Positions 18,247 to 28,287 of a stretch of DNA of 64,000 bases are shown in pieces. This DNA comes from Thalassotalea sp. 42_200_T64 (GTDB lineage: Bacteria; Pseudomonadota; Gammaproteobacteria; Enterobacterales; Alteromonadaceae), in NCBI GenBank assembly GCA_002162925.1, contig MABC01000053.1, forward strand, positions 62,001-126,000. The letters are read 5' to 3'. Under the pieces are notes generated by a model. The model saw nothing but the letters and a program-made list of their open reading frames with translations. It was not told the DNA's origin and searched no databases. Position 1 is the first letter of the stretch; every line of letters begins with the position of its first letter. Both the position numbers and the translations under genes were made by a program.

Positions 18247-20712
18247 TTGAGTATGTTGGTAATGCAAGTTAGCGCTGTTTGCTCTCACAAAAATAATATG
18301 GTGTTATTACATAAGCTAGTGCTTAGCAGTTGTTTATTGTTAATGTCTTTAATCTTCATTGATTCAGCAAATGCGGCCGCAGAATCGAATATTCGTAATA
18401 CCAAACATAATTTATCGGCAAATAGTGGCAATACCTTAAGTGCTGATACTGAAACCCAAATTTGTGTGTTTTGCCATACCCCACATGGTGCAACCAGCGG
18501 TGCCGCGCCGTTATGGAACCGTGAATTAAATACTAACTCTTCTTATACCATGTACGATTCATTATCCTTTGACGCCAGAGGTGAAATCGCCAATACTCCT
18601 GGAGGAAGCTCGAAACTCTGTCTCTCATGCCATGATGGCACAATTGCCATTGGCAAGGTTAATGTGTCAAATGGCGTGGTTAACCCAAACATTGTTATGC
18701 AAGGCACCGCTGGTGACGGCACTATGCGGGCAGGCTCAGGTACCAGTAGTGGTTACACTCGTGATCTGGGCGTTAACTTGTCTAATGATCATCCTATTTC
18801 ATTTACGTTTAATACCGATTTAGCCAATGCCGATGGCGAGTTGCGAGATCCCGCCACGGCAACCTATACCGAAAATGCACAAACCAAGACGCTTATTGGT
18901 GATCGTTTACCAGGGGATCATCCACTAATTCCAACAGAAAATGGTCAGGTACAATGTACCAGTTGTCATGATCCACACATTTGGGATCCGACGGATACCA
19001 ACAGAAAATTTTTAAGAGCCAATCGGTTGCAAAAAAACACACCGGCAACCGGCGGCAATTTCAACCCTGATAACGATCAAATATGTATCGCTTGTCATGA
19101 TAAAAATAAAATGGGCAATGCATGGGGCCTTTCAGCACATGCAAACAGTAGCACGGCGAATGAAACCTACTCAGACGCAGCGGCTACCCTAAGAGAATTC
19201 CCGTTAGGCACTAAAGTTTGGCAAGCCGGTTGTTTAAATTGTCATGATACCCATACGGTGAATAATTCTCGCCGGTTATTACGAGCGGGTACCGATCACG
19301 CAGCCGATGGTATTACTGCTCCTAAATTAAGTGGTAGCAGTGCTATTGAGCAAACCTGTTATCAGTGCCATCGTCCACAAGCACAAAGTGCGTTAACGTC
19401 TTCTTTTAACTCTGTTCCGGATATTTACAGTGATTTTAACGATGCGGGTAATATCCATATGCCAATTAGCAACAGTGATCAAAATAAAACTGAAATACAT
19501 AATATTACCGATGGCGATTTTATAGAAGATCGGGGTAAGTTAGGACTGACCAATCCGCTCAATCGCCATGTCGAATGTACTGATTGCCATAACCCGCATC
19601 GAGTGATGAAAGCAAAGAAATTTAATGCGTCTGTTATTGATAATTCTGCCGACGGCGGCACCCATAATCATGGTGCCGGTCATACCAATATTGCCTCAGG
19701 GGCGCTAAAAGGCTCAATTGGCGTTGAGCCAGATTATGGCTCTGATACCACATTTGACACCAATCCAGTGACAGCCGATGCCCGCATTGCTTATATAGTA
19801 AAAAAAGGCGTTGGTACTAGTGAAGCGGTTACCGCTCCTCATGTTACCCGAGAATACCAGGTATGTTTGCGTTGTCATTCGGATTATGGTTTTGGCACTC
19901 AACCGCCGCAATTAGGACAAATGGGCGGGGGGACAACTAAAGGCACCAATGGCGTTGACAATTTAACCAACCAGGCGATGGAGTTTCAGGCGCCAACGTC
20001 TCACCAGGGTGAAGGAACGGGCACTGGTGGTTGGGCGTCAAATAACCACAGGTCATGGCATCCGGTGATGCGACCAACAAGAAGAACTCAAGGGGGAGAT
20101 TCGCGTTGGAATGCCCCCTGGAAAGATCGCGGCAACCAAACCATGTATTGCAGCGATTGTCATGGCAATAAAACCAATGCCGACACAACCACACCTAAAA
20201 CCGGTCAGCCATGGGGGCCCCATGGCTCAAGCAATAATTTTATTTTGAAAGGGCAGTGGGATCCAACAAGTATTTCAACGTCGGGTGGTGACAATCAAAC
20301 TTTATGTTTTCGTTGTCATTCAACTATCTATTTAAATAATGAGAATGATAGTAATACTGGTTTTGTGCATGGCACACATAATAAGAGAATTGATGCGGCT
20401 GACACCAACCGTTGTACCAAATGCCATGTCGCGCTGCCACATGGCTGGAAAAATAAGGCATTTTTAGTGAACTTAAATGATGTTGGCCCAGAGTGCGATG
20501 GTATGGCTGAAGGTACCAATGTAAATGATAGTGATCATCCGGCCTATTTCAGTGGTGCTGGTAATAATTATTTTACCTGTCCACCCTATTACTCCAAAGC
20601 GGTTATGAGGATAAAATCTTGGAGTCAAAGTGGTAGCTGGGGCGAGAGTGATTGTGGTGTCGCGGGTGGTTCTGGCGGAACTGGCTGGATGAAGAATACA
20701 TGTCAAGATTAG
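18247..20712 (+). CDS. secreted multiheme cytochrome c with 11 CXXCH motifs (doubled-CXXCH/cytochrome c3 family-like)
   Basis: CVFCH, CLSCH, CTSCH, CIACH, CLNCH, CYQCH, CTDCH, CLRCH, CSDCH, CFRCH, CTKCH counted in the translation; N-terminal NIRNTKHNLS. Confidence 0.9.
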   Translation: MSMLVMQVSAVCSHKNNMVLLHKLVLSSCLLLMSLIFIDSANAAAESNIRNTKHNLSANSGNTLSADTETQICVFCHTPHGATSGAAPLWNRELNTNSSYTMYDSLSFDARGEIANTPGGSSKLCLSCHDGTIAIGKVNVSNGVVNPNIVMQGTAGDGTMRAGSGTSSGYTRDLGVNLSNDHPISFTFNTDLANADGELRDPATATYTENAQTKTLIGDRLPGDHPLIPTENGQVQCTSCHDPHIWDPTDTNRKFLRANRLQKNTPATGGNFNPDNDQICIACHDKNKMGNAWGLSAHANSSTANETYSDAAATLREFPLGTKVWQAGCLNCHDTHTVNNSRRLLRAGTDHAADGITAPKLSGSSAIEQTCYQCHRPQAQSALTSSFNSVPDIYSDFNDAGNIHMPISNSDQNKTEIHNITDGDFIEDRGKLGLTNPLNRHVECTDCHNPHRVMKAKKFNASVIDNSADGGTHNHGAGHTNIASGALKGSIGVEPDYGSDTTFDTNPVTADARIAYIVKKGVGTSEAVTAPHVTREYQVCLRCHSDYGFGTQPPQLGQMGGGTTKGTNGVDNLTNQAMEFQAPTSHQGEGTGTGGWASNNHRSWHPVMRPTRRTQGGDSRWNAPWKDRGNQTMYCSDCHGNKTNADTTTPKTGQPWGPHGSSNNFILKGQWDPTSISTSGGDNQTLCFRCHSTIYLNNENDSNTGFVHGTHNKRIDAADTNRCTKCHVALPHGWKNKAFLVNLNDVGPECDGMAEGTNVNDSDHPAYFSGAGNNYFTCPPYYSKAVMRIKSWSQSGSWGESDCGVAGGSGGTGWMKNTCQD

Positions 20713-20786
20713 TCGATGAAAACCTATTATAATGCTATTTGATCCTGCATCTAGTAGCTTGTAGCCTAAACGTCGTTTGGAACTAA

Positions 20787-21773
20787 ATGAATATCTTTAT
20801 CACAAAAATTGCCTCAGTAAAGCTGACGTTTGTATTATTGCTTATGCTGCTTTTTACTATTATTGTTGCTTATAATGGTGAATTTTCCTGGGTAACTTGG
20901 CTAGCATTACCGTTAGTTTTATTGTTATTGAATTTAGTTGCTGCGATATTTTCAAATAAGGCTTTTCGCAGTAATTTACCGTTATTACTGTTCCACTTAA
21001 CCTTGTTGCTTACCGTGCTTTTAGTTGCACTCAGCCGTTTAACTTATCTGGATGCTCATGTCGAACTATTTGAAGGCGAAGTGTTTGATGGCAAACTTGC
21101 AGGCCAAAAAAATGGCTTATTGCATCAATACAGCCTAAAAGCCGGTGATTTCACCAATATTGCCGTGCAATTAGAGTTCACGCCTATGGTGGCCATTACC
21201 GCAATACGTAGTCGAGTTTTGGTAGCCACTAACGCGGGGCCGCATGAAGTTGTCATTGGTGAGCATAAACCCTTGGTTATCAATAACTACCGATTTTATG
21301 TTAGTCGTAATGTTGGTTATTCTGCCGTGTTTAGCTGGCAGGCCCTGCAAGAAAATAGTCCTAACCTGCCGACAGAAACAGGTACCATTCACTTTCCACC
21401 ATTTTTGACCAATCAATTTAACCAGTCGAATTCCTGGCAAGTGCCTAATAGCGATATTGAGCTTTGGTTTATGTTACAGCCTGAAGAAGATTTGTTAGCA
21501 GAAAGAAAATCAATTCAGCTAGCGCCACCACAAAATCATTATATGGTCGTGCGTAACGGTGAAGATCGGCAAGAATTAAGAGTCGGACACCAGTTGCATT
21601 TGCCACAAGGCATCTTAACTTACCATGGTCTACGTACCTGGATGGGTTACAAAGTTCATTATGACCCTTTTAAGGCTTATTTATTAGCAACTTCACTACT
21701 AACGGTATTGTGTTTAGCCTGGTTTTTTTGGCAAAAATTCAATCAACGCAGCTGGCTAACGCCAGTAGCATAA
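20787..21773 (+). CDS. ResB/Ccs1-like cytochrome c biogenesis protein (System II)
   Basis: N-terminal TM cluster, periplasmic ResB-like domain, C-terminal TM; follows multiheme cytochrome gene. Confidence 0.75.
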   Translation: MNIFITKIASVKLTFVLLLMLLFTIIVAYNGEFSWVTWLALPLVLLLLNLVAAIFSNKAFRSNLPLLLFHLTLLLTVLLVALSRLTYLDAHVELFEGEVFDGKLAGQKNGLLHQYSLKAGDFTNIAVQLEFTPMVAITAIRSRVLVATNAGPHEVVIGEHKPLVINNYRFYVSRNVGYSAVFSWQALQENSPNLPTETGTIHFPPFLTNQFNQSNSWQVPNSDIELWFMLQPEEDLLAERKSIQLAPPQNHYMVVRNGEDRQELRVGHQLHLPQGILTYHGLRTWMGYKVHYDPFKAYLLATSLLTVLCLAWFFWQKFNQRSWLTPVA

Positions 21774-21879
21774 GATGTATTATTATGTTGCTGCCTATTC
21801 GGCTAATGGTTGATCAAAACAAAAAATTGTTCTGCATGGAAAAATTAATGTAAAATACTGCATTAACCCAAGACCCAAC

Positions 21880-24560
21880 TTACTGTACCGTAAACTCTTT
21901 ACTTCCTAATATTTGCTCACCAGCTAAAATGACTACTTGCCAAGTGCCTCTCTGAAGAGCTTGTGGAGGCGTTAGTTTTTTATACCTATCGCAAATGCCG
22001 GGTGAAACTTTGAGTTCAAATGGAAAGCCCTCACCATTTGGAGAAACTAAAACTAAGGTAAACCGCTGGAATCTGTCTTCGCAAAACCAAATAGTTTGTA
22101 TATCAATTCTATCCGTACTATCAAGAGTGTTTTTAGGAGTAAAACCAGTGCTATCGTTTATCAATCCAACATTTACAGATTTTAAGCGGTTTATGTTAGT
22201 GCTATTAGCGGGTAGCGTGGTGAATTGATCGATTAAAAATGAATAAGAGCCTAATAGCCTGGTATTTTGTTTAATGGTGATTGTCCACTGGCCAATAGTC
22301 AAAGGCTGCTGATGAAATAGCCGCGTTAGTATCCCGGATTGGTTTTTGTCTATGGTTAAAGATTGCTTAAATTGTTGGTGTACCTTTCCGAAACTTGATT
22401 TGGGCCCTTTCCAATATACATCAAAGGTTTCATTCGGTTTGGGGTTTAACCAACGAATATTTATCGCTACCTGCGCTTGCGGGTTAAATGTGTTAGCTTC
22501 GGTAAATATTATTGGTGAGCGGTTTTCTTCAGCGGTGTGACGTTGCTCCAAATAACCTACTTTGAGCTTCGCTAAACCTTGATGATTATTATATAGCTGA
22601 GCATTTTCTTTGACTAACGGCTTTTGCTCGAATAATGTTAAAAAGTCATTATGCTTTTGAATATACCAACTTTTAGTTAATTTTGCATAGTGCTCTGTTT
22701 GTTGCTTAAATTCATCTCTGAGCGCTAAGTTATGCTGTAAATCAGGGTCAATGTTTAAATCATACAAGTGTTTTTCTTGGTTATAGCCCTGTTCAAGGTA
22801 TTTGTATTGACCATCCTTTAACCCCCAATAATGTGGCTGGGCATTGCTTTCAAAGAAATATTGAATTTTTGTTTGAAAATTTTCAGTAAGTACATTACGA
22901 GTTTTATAATCGCCAAAATTGTTATTTCCAGCAATGCTTGCCAAAGTAGGGAGTATGTCACCATGATCTATACTTCTCTTAGAAATCACCGATTGCGTGA
23001 TAGCTCCTGGCGCCGAGATCATTAAGAAGTTTTTTAAAGTGCTTTCCTTTAATAACATACGCTCTAGTGCATGATCGCCAGTAATTGCAAAAATGGTTTT
23101 CTGGTAAAGATTATTTGTTTTTAGCTGTTCTATTAAGCTACCTAGAGCATTATCTACAAAATGAAGTGCTTTATAATAAGCTTTGTCATTGACTGTTAGT
23201 TCGTCATAATCGGTTAGTAACACGCTTTGAAAATTACCAGGCAGAGTGAACGGTTGATGTGGTGAATTACTAATAAACTGAACAAAGAATGGCTTCGAAT
23301 TATCACTAGTGTTGTTGATCCATTGATTCATTCTCTTAACTACGACTCTGTCATCCCCCCCCAACTATTGAATTCTGTAATGTTATGCTGTGGTAATTTA
23401 GGGTCAAAGTAATCGATATGATCAAACTCTGCCTGTTTAAATAAACTCAACAGGTTGCGAAATTTTAAGTTCGATGCAGAAAATAACCCGGTATTATAAC
23501 CTTGCTTTTTTATTTCTATTGGTAGCAACACTCCTGAAAAAGGCTGTTTAATGATTTCTGGTGTGGAAACCCGGGTTGAAATTTCGCCTCCTGTTAAAAT
23601 GGAGATATTTTCTATTTCGCTTGTTGCCCTATTTAAGGTCAAATCATTAAAAATGATACTATGCTGATATAATTCATCTAAGTTTGGAGTGATATGCTTA
23701 TCTAATACGCCTTTTGGGAATAAGTCAGCATTACCAACTGATTCTAATACGATTAATACAATATTCGGTTTAACTAGTTGTTGTATTTGCCGTGTCGCCA
23801 AGGCTAATTTAGCTTCATTTTCAGGCGTTAACCTTGCTTGTCCATAACGCAGTGAATAAAGATCTTGTTCAATCGGTAAGTCAAATTCGGCTACTTTTTG
23901 TGATTGCAGGGAATGACTTAGAATGTAGCTAAAAGCATTTTGACTTCTTTTGCTTGCTAAATCGTTTAGGTTGAAGAATTGGGCAGATACGATGTGAACC
24001 ACAATTAAGCAGCCGAACAACACTGGGATACCAAACTGTACTAATTTTTTTAAGGGTTGGTTGTTCCACAATAGTGCAATTACGTTATAGCTTGTGGTCA
24101 TCGGCGACATTAATGAGCAGATGAGTAATAGCAATGTTAGGTTGAATAAGACAGTTGGGCTGATAAAGCTGATTATTGAACTATAAAAATAGCTGGTTTC
24201 ATTAAGTTCACTGATGCGCCAGTAAGGTAAATGATTGTGAAAAAATCCATATGTGGCTTGGTCGACAATGGCATAGAGACCGATTATAAAAATTAACGCA
24301 GGTATTAACCAATCGTACATATTTTTGGCTAAAGAAGAATTTTGCTTTATTGCAATTTGTTTTAAAGCAAAACAAATAACAGCAAAGACTAAGGCTACCC
24401 ATATATTTTGCCATTGCAGCATTAATAAACTAATCAACATTGAAAGGGAAAACCAAGAACTATGGCTTTCTACTTGAATAAAAAAGAGTAATAACCAAAA
24501 AACACCGGCAAATAAAAGGGTAATAAATTGGTTGAAATGTACAGTTTCGGTAATTCGCAC
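21880..24560 (-). pseudogene. LtaS/alkaline-phosphatase-superfamily membrane sulfatase-like gene, split into two ORFs (23340..24560 and 21880..23364) by a frameshift in a G8 tract
   Basis: Upper ORF: five-TM region plus NIVLIVLESVGNADLFPKG; lower ORF: PFFVQFISNSPHQPF, TGDHALER. Junction SWGG|DD in G8 tract at 23355..23362; one extra G restores WGGDD. Confidence 0.85.
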
Positions 24561-24700
24561 TAGTTATTCCAAATAAAAAATTCGTCCAGTTAGGTTGTAA
24601 TCAAATCATTGCACACTAATGTTGATAGTGTTGAGCCATAGTAAAATTTAGGTAATATTTAATTTTGTCATTAGAGATTTAATCTGTGTAATTATAATTT

Positions 24701-25543
24701 TTAAATCACTCCTTTATGCGCCACCATGGAAATAAATGGTACCCCAAAAAAGGTGACGAAAGATATGATAAATACCATGATGATCATGACTGAACTAATA
24801 TCTGGTTTTATTTTCCAAGTAATCCGAGCATGTAATAACAAAGCAACAAGTAACCAAGAAATGAATGACCAGGTTTCTAAAGAATCCCAAGCCCAATATC
24901 GTCCCCAGGCGTCTTGCGCCCATATGGCTCCCGCGATTAACATTAAGGTGTCAAAAATCAAACCGACGGCGACAAAGCGGAAGGCCAATATTGCTAGGTT
25001 TTCATCTGCAGGTAGTTGCTTAAACCAATGATAACATGTTCTAAATTTTCGCAGTAAAATAACAACAGATAAGGCCACCGCCATATAAAATATTCCAAGG
25101 TATACTTTCCCAAAAGCCACATGAATATACAGCCATATTGTTTGATATGTTGCAGGGTAAATTGATTCTTCTGCAGGCGCCAATAATATCCAGGCCATCA
25201 TCATAAATAACACCGGTTGAGCGATGACCAGTGGTAATCGAATTTCTTTAATTCGCCAAAACACCAATAGCCAGATTAAGGTGAAACTCCAGATATTACT
25301 CGATAGTATTTCAAACATAGTGACAAATGGGCCATGGTCGAGTCGATACCATCTTAGAGCCAATGCCATGGTGTGGATAACGAAACCTAACGAGGTTAGA
25401 TAAGGAATAATAGTAGGCACTTTACGCCACACAACAGTGCTGATTATGGCGATGCTGCCAGAGAAAACGTATAAGGTTAACGCTGCCCATAAGAATAATA
25501 ACTCATTATCTAAAGAGGATAGTTTAACTAACCAGTCAGTCAT
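24701..25543 (-). CDS. CcsA/ResC-like cytochrome c assembly protein (heme handling)
   Basis: WWD-type motif WGRYWAWDSLETWSFISW, multiple TM segments. Confidence 0.85.
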   Translation of the reverse strand: MTDWLVKLSSLDNELLFLWAALTLYVFSGSIAIISTVVWRKVPTIIPYLTSLGFVIHTMALALRWYRLDHGPFVTMFEILSSNIWSFTLIWLLVFWRIKEIRLPLVIAQPVLFMMMAWILLAPAEESIYPATYQTIWLYIHVAFGKVYLGIFYMAVALSVVILLRKFRTCYHWFKQLPADENLAILAFRFVAVGLIFDTLMLIAGAIWAQDAWGRYWAWDSLETWSFISWLLVALLLHARITWKIKPDISSVMIIMVFIISFVTFFGVPFISMVAHKGVI

Positions 25544-25638
25544 GGTGATTTTTACCCAAGTAATTATTAAATAGCAATTTAAATCTGATAATAGAGCATG
25601 GTATCATTGCTTATGAGTTAATCCCTAGTTGTTTTTCC

Positions 25639-26337
25639 TTGTTTAAATGTATGTTTTCTGGAGTAAAAGTGAATTTATTAAAAGATATACGCGTGCGAGC
25701 ATTGGCGGTGTTGGTGATAGCAATTGCGCTTATTGGCTTTTTGTTAAAACAGACGCCAGATAGCTGGGTGGTTGGCGATCAGAAAAACTACGACAACAAC
25801 GCTACGATACCAACCTATTTAATTAAACCTGAGCAAGATAAAGCTGAAGAGTCAGAGCCAGTAATTTTGGCTAAGCTCGATCCTAAAGGGCATGCCAGCC
25901 AGCAACAACATTTGCAGTTGCAACAACAGTTTAGTGACGCCGCTGAGTTATTGCGAATTGGTCATCACCAACAGGCGATAACGGTATTACATAAAGTGCT
26001 GCAGCAACAGCCAAATATGGTGGAAGCGCATGTTAATTTAGGCTTTGCGATGTTGGGTTTGAAAGATCTGCAAAAAGCTGCAAATTCGTTTGCTTATGCT
26101 CTAGAGCTAAGACCAGAACAAGCTAATGCTTATTATGGTTTGGCGCTGGTTGCAGAACAAGAGCAAGATTATGAAATAGCCCTTAGCGCTATGCGTACTT
26201 ATATCCATTTACGTGAAGACGATCTTTACATTGCAAAAGCCCGAGCCGCTCTGAACTTTTGGCAACAACAACTTGCTCAGCAAAAACAAACTCAACAAAC
26301 CACTAAGACAAAGGAATTAACAGAAAATAGTAAGTAA
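25639..26337 (+). CDS. TPR-repeat membrane-anchored protein
   Basis: N-terminal TM and TPR units (VEAHVNLGFAMLGLKDLQKAANSFAYALELRPEQANAYYGLALV). Confidence 0.75.
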   Translation: MFKCMFSGVKVNLLKDIRVRALAVLVIAIALIGFLLKQTPDSWVVGDQKNYDNNATIPTYLIKPEQDKAEESEPVILAKLDPKGHASQQQHLQLQQQFSDAAELLRIGHHQQAITVLHKVLQQQPNMVEAHVNLGFAMLGLKDLQKAANSFAYALELRPEQANAYYGLALVAEQEQDYEIALSAMRTYIHLREDDLYIAKARAALNFWQQQLAQQKQTQQTTKTKELTENSK

Positions 26338-26388
26338 TCGACAGGTTAAATTAACGTCTATTCATTACCGTCTAAATCGTTAAAAGTT

Positions 26389-26402
26389 ATGATCTTAATC
26401 AA
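26389..26402. promoter_or_regulatory. FNR-like half-degenerate site ATGAT-CTTA-ATCAA
   Basis: One mismatch from TTGAT-N4-ATCAA, ~107 bp upstream of 26509 CDS. Confidence 0.35.
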
Positions 26403-26508
26403 ACTACCCGGGTAAGCAAACCGTATAATTATCAGTATGTTTATTGTTCAAGTCGCTAGCAAAAAAATTGTTAATCGCTGAACCATTTGAATAGATATTG
26501 AGATAAAA

Positions 26509-26928
26509 ATGCGCTTACCAAAAATCGTTTATGAGAATATGCCGTACTTATATTTTGTTGCAAGTGCGCTTTGCTTTGTTTACGCCGAAAACATTTACCT
26601 ATTTTTTTCTGCCGCCATTCTGTATTTTGCTGGCACCTTTGTTTGGTGTATGCGCTCTTCTTATCGTCGTAAAGATACCCCCAGCCGATTTGCCAAGAGT
26701 ATCTTTAATTTTCGTTTAGGTGACTCTTTATACGAGCTTATGCCTTTTCTTGAATTTGCTCTCGGCATTTGTATTATTCATTTCTTTACCATAGATATTG
26801 TGATTGCCTGCGGGTTTATCTTTTGCTTTATTGGCGTTAAAAATTTAATCATGCGCATCATTAACCGTCGCAAATATACGGCAGAGTTAGCTTTTGGCAA
26901 GAGGATGGCGGGTAAGAAAGCTGAGTAA
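26509..26928 (+). CDS. small integral membrane protein of unknown function
   Basis: 139 aa with about four hydrophobic segments. Confidence 0.6.
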   Translation: MRLPKIVYENMPYLYFVASALCFVYAENIYLFFSAAILYFAGTFVWCMRSSYRRKDTPSRFAKSIFNFRLGDSLYELMPFLEFALGICIIHFFTIDIVIACGFIFCFIGVKNLIMRIINRRKYTAELAFGKRMAGKKAE

Positions 26929-27013
26929 CCTGAGTTCAGGTTAAATAAGGTACGCAATTAACACGTTATTTCTTATCTACGAAACTCATCTGGCTGCAGC
27001 GCATTTCTTCAGA

Positions 27014-27637
27014 TTAGTTATTATTTACTATCTCGGGTAGGCGGTATGGCACACTAGCGATATTATCCATGATCATGTTAAATGCCGCGTCATCATCCCA
27101 ATTGGCGTAACTGCGCAGGTAACTGGTGACTTTTCCCTGGCGATTCAGGATGAAGGTAGCGGGTACCGCATCAACAGGAAATATTTTGCCCAGTTGTTTG
27201 TCGGTATCGATGAACATATCTAAGTGTTTGATATCGAGTTGCTGATAAAAACCACTAACCAACTCCAAACCTTCATCATCTATTGAAATAGGCAATAACA
27301 CAAAGTCAGTGTCTTTGAATTTGTCTTTCAATCTGTCGAGCTCGGGTAATTCCCGCAAGCACGGTCCACACCAGGTAGCCCAGACATTTACTAAGATGAC
27401 TTTGCCTTTATAATCGTTAAAGTTGACTTGCGCGCCGAGATTGTTGTAAAAATTAACCGGCTCGAGGTATCGCGCCGGCTTTACCTGCTTAAAACTGGCA
27501 ACGGTGCCGTCACTGGGATTATCTTTTTGATGATCAGCATGACTCAGAGCCGCAACAAAAAGGGCAGAGGTGAGAACCACAAGGTTAACAAGGCTTGGTT
27601 TGAATATATTCATTTTTACTATAATTTCAATTGTCAA
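27014..27637 (-). CDS. TlpA-family thioredoxin-like protein (likely start ATG at 27613)
   Basis: NVWATWCGPCLRELPELDRL; signal peptide from MNIFKPSLVNLVVL. Confidence 0.88.
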   Translation of the reverse strand: MTIEIIVKMNIFKPSLVNLVVLTSALFVAALSHADHQKDNPSDGTVASFKQVKPARYLEPVNFYNNLGAQVNFNDYKGKVILVNVWATWCGPCLRELPELDRLKDKFKDTDFVLLPISIDDEGLELVSGFYQQLDIKHLDMFIDTDKQLGKIFPVDAVPATFILNRQGKVTSYLRSYANWDDDAAFNMIMDNIASVPYRLPEIVNNN

Positions 27638-27662
27638 AAAAGGCGAGAAAACTCGCCTTTTG
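27636..27662 (-). terminator. hairpin between P19 gene and tlpA-like gene (terminator/attenuator)
   Basis: aaaaggcgag-aaaa-ctcgcctttt inverted repeat. Confidence 0.6.
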
Positions 27663-27697
27663 GTAAAGTTGCTAATTAGCGGCTATTTTACGATGGC

Positions 27698-28270
27698 TTA
27701 GTAGCCGCCTTTTTTACCTATACCTAAGTAGGTCAAGTCCCACGATACCATAAAGGGTTTAAACCAGGCAGAAGGCGCCGTTTCTTTATCCATGTGTAGC
27801 ATTAAATCTGGTGCCGTTACCCGGTACTTGATCGAGTACTTACCTACGCCATTTAATTTTACGTTATTACCATAATGGGGTCCGTCGTTGGCGATCATTG
27901 GCATTAATGAACCTGAGGTAAACCACTTGGTGCCTACTTTTTCGATGCGGTAATCAACCTTTAAATACGGCATCCAGGCACCTGCTTTGAAGCTGTAGGG
28001 ATTATCTTCGGTGACTTCAACTCTTAACTCCAGATGAATGTCGGCACCCTCTGGAATGGCATGGTCCATATCATCCATATTCATTGGCATTTCATGACCC
28101 ATGGCAGCATGATCCATGCCTGCCATTTCAGACATGATCACCGGCTGAATGTACATGCCTTTAAATTCCATGCCATATTTCACAAAACCTTGTTCTTGTG
28201 TTTGACCCGCAGCATTTACATTTAACGTGGTTAACAATAAAGCAGCAAAGGTTAATAATTTTATTTTCAT
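27698..28270 (-). CDS. P19/Tp34-family periplasmic iron (and copper) binding protein
   Basis: FKGMYIQPV, MxxMDH-rich segment, DxRIEKVGTKWF, GPHYGNNVKL, KYxxKYRVTAP typical of P19/FetP family. Confidence 0.85.
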   Translation of the reverse strand: MKIKLLTFAALLLTTLNVNAAGQTQEQGFVKYGMEFKGMYIQPVIMSEMAGMDHAAMGHEMPMNMDDMDHAIPEGADIHLELRVEVTEDNPYSFKAGAWMPYLKVDYRIEKVGTKWFTSGSLMPMIANDGPHYGNNVKLNGVGKYSIKYRVTAPDLMLHMDKETAPSAWFKPFMVSWDLTYLGIGKKGGY

Positions 28271-28287
28271 ATCATTCTCTAATCATT

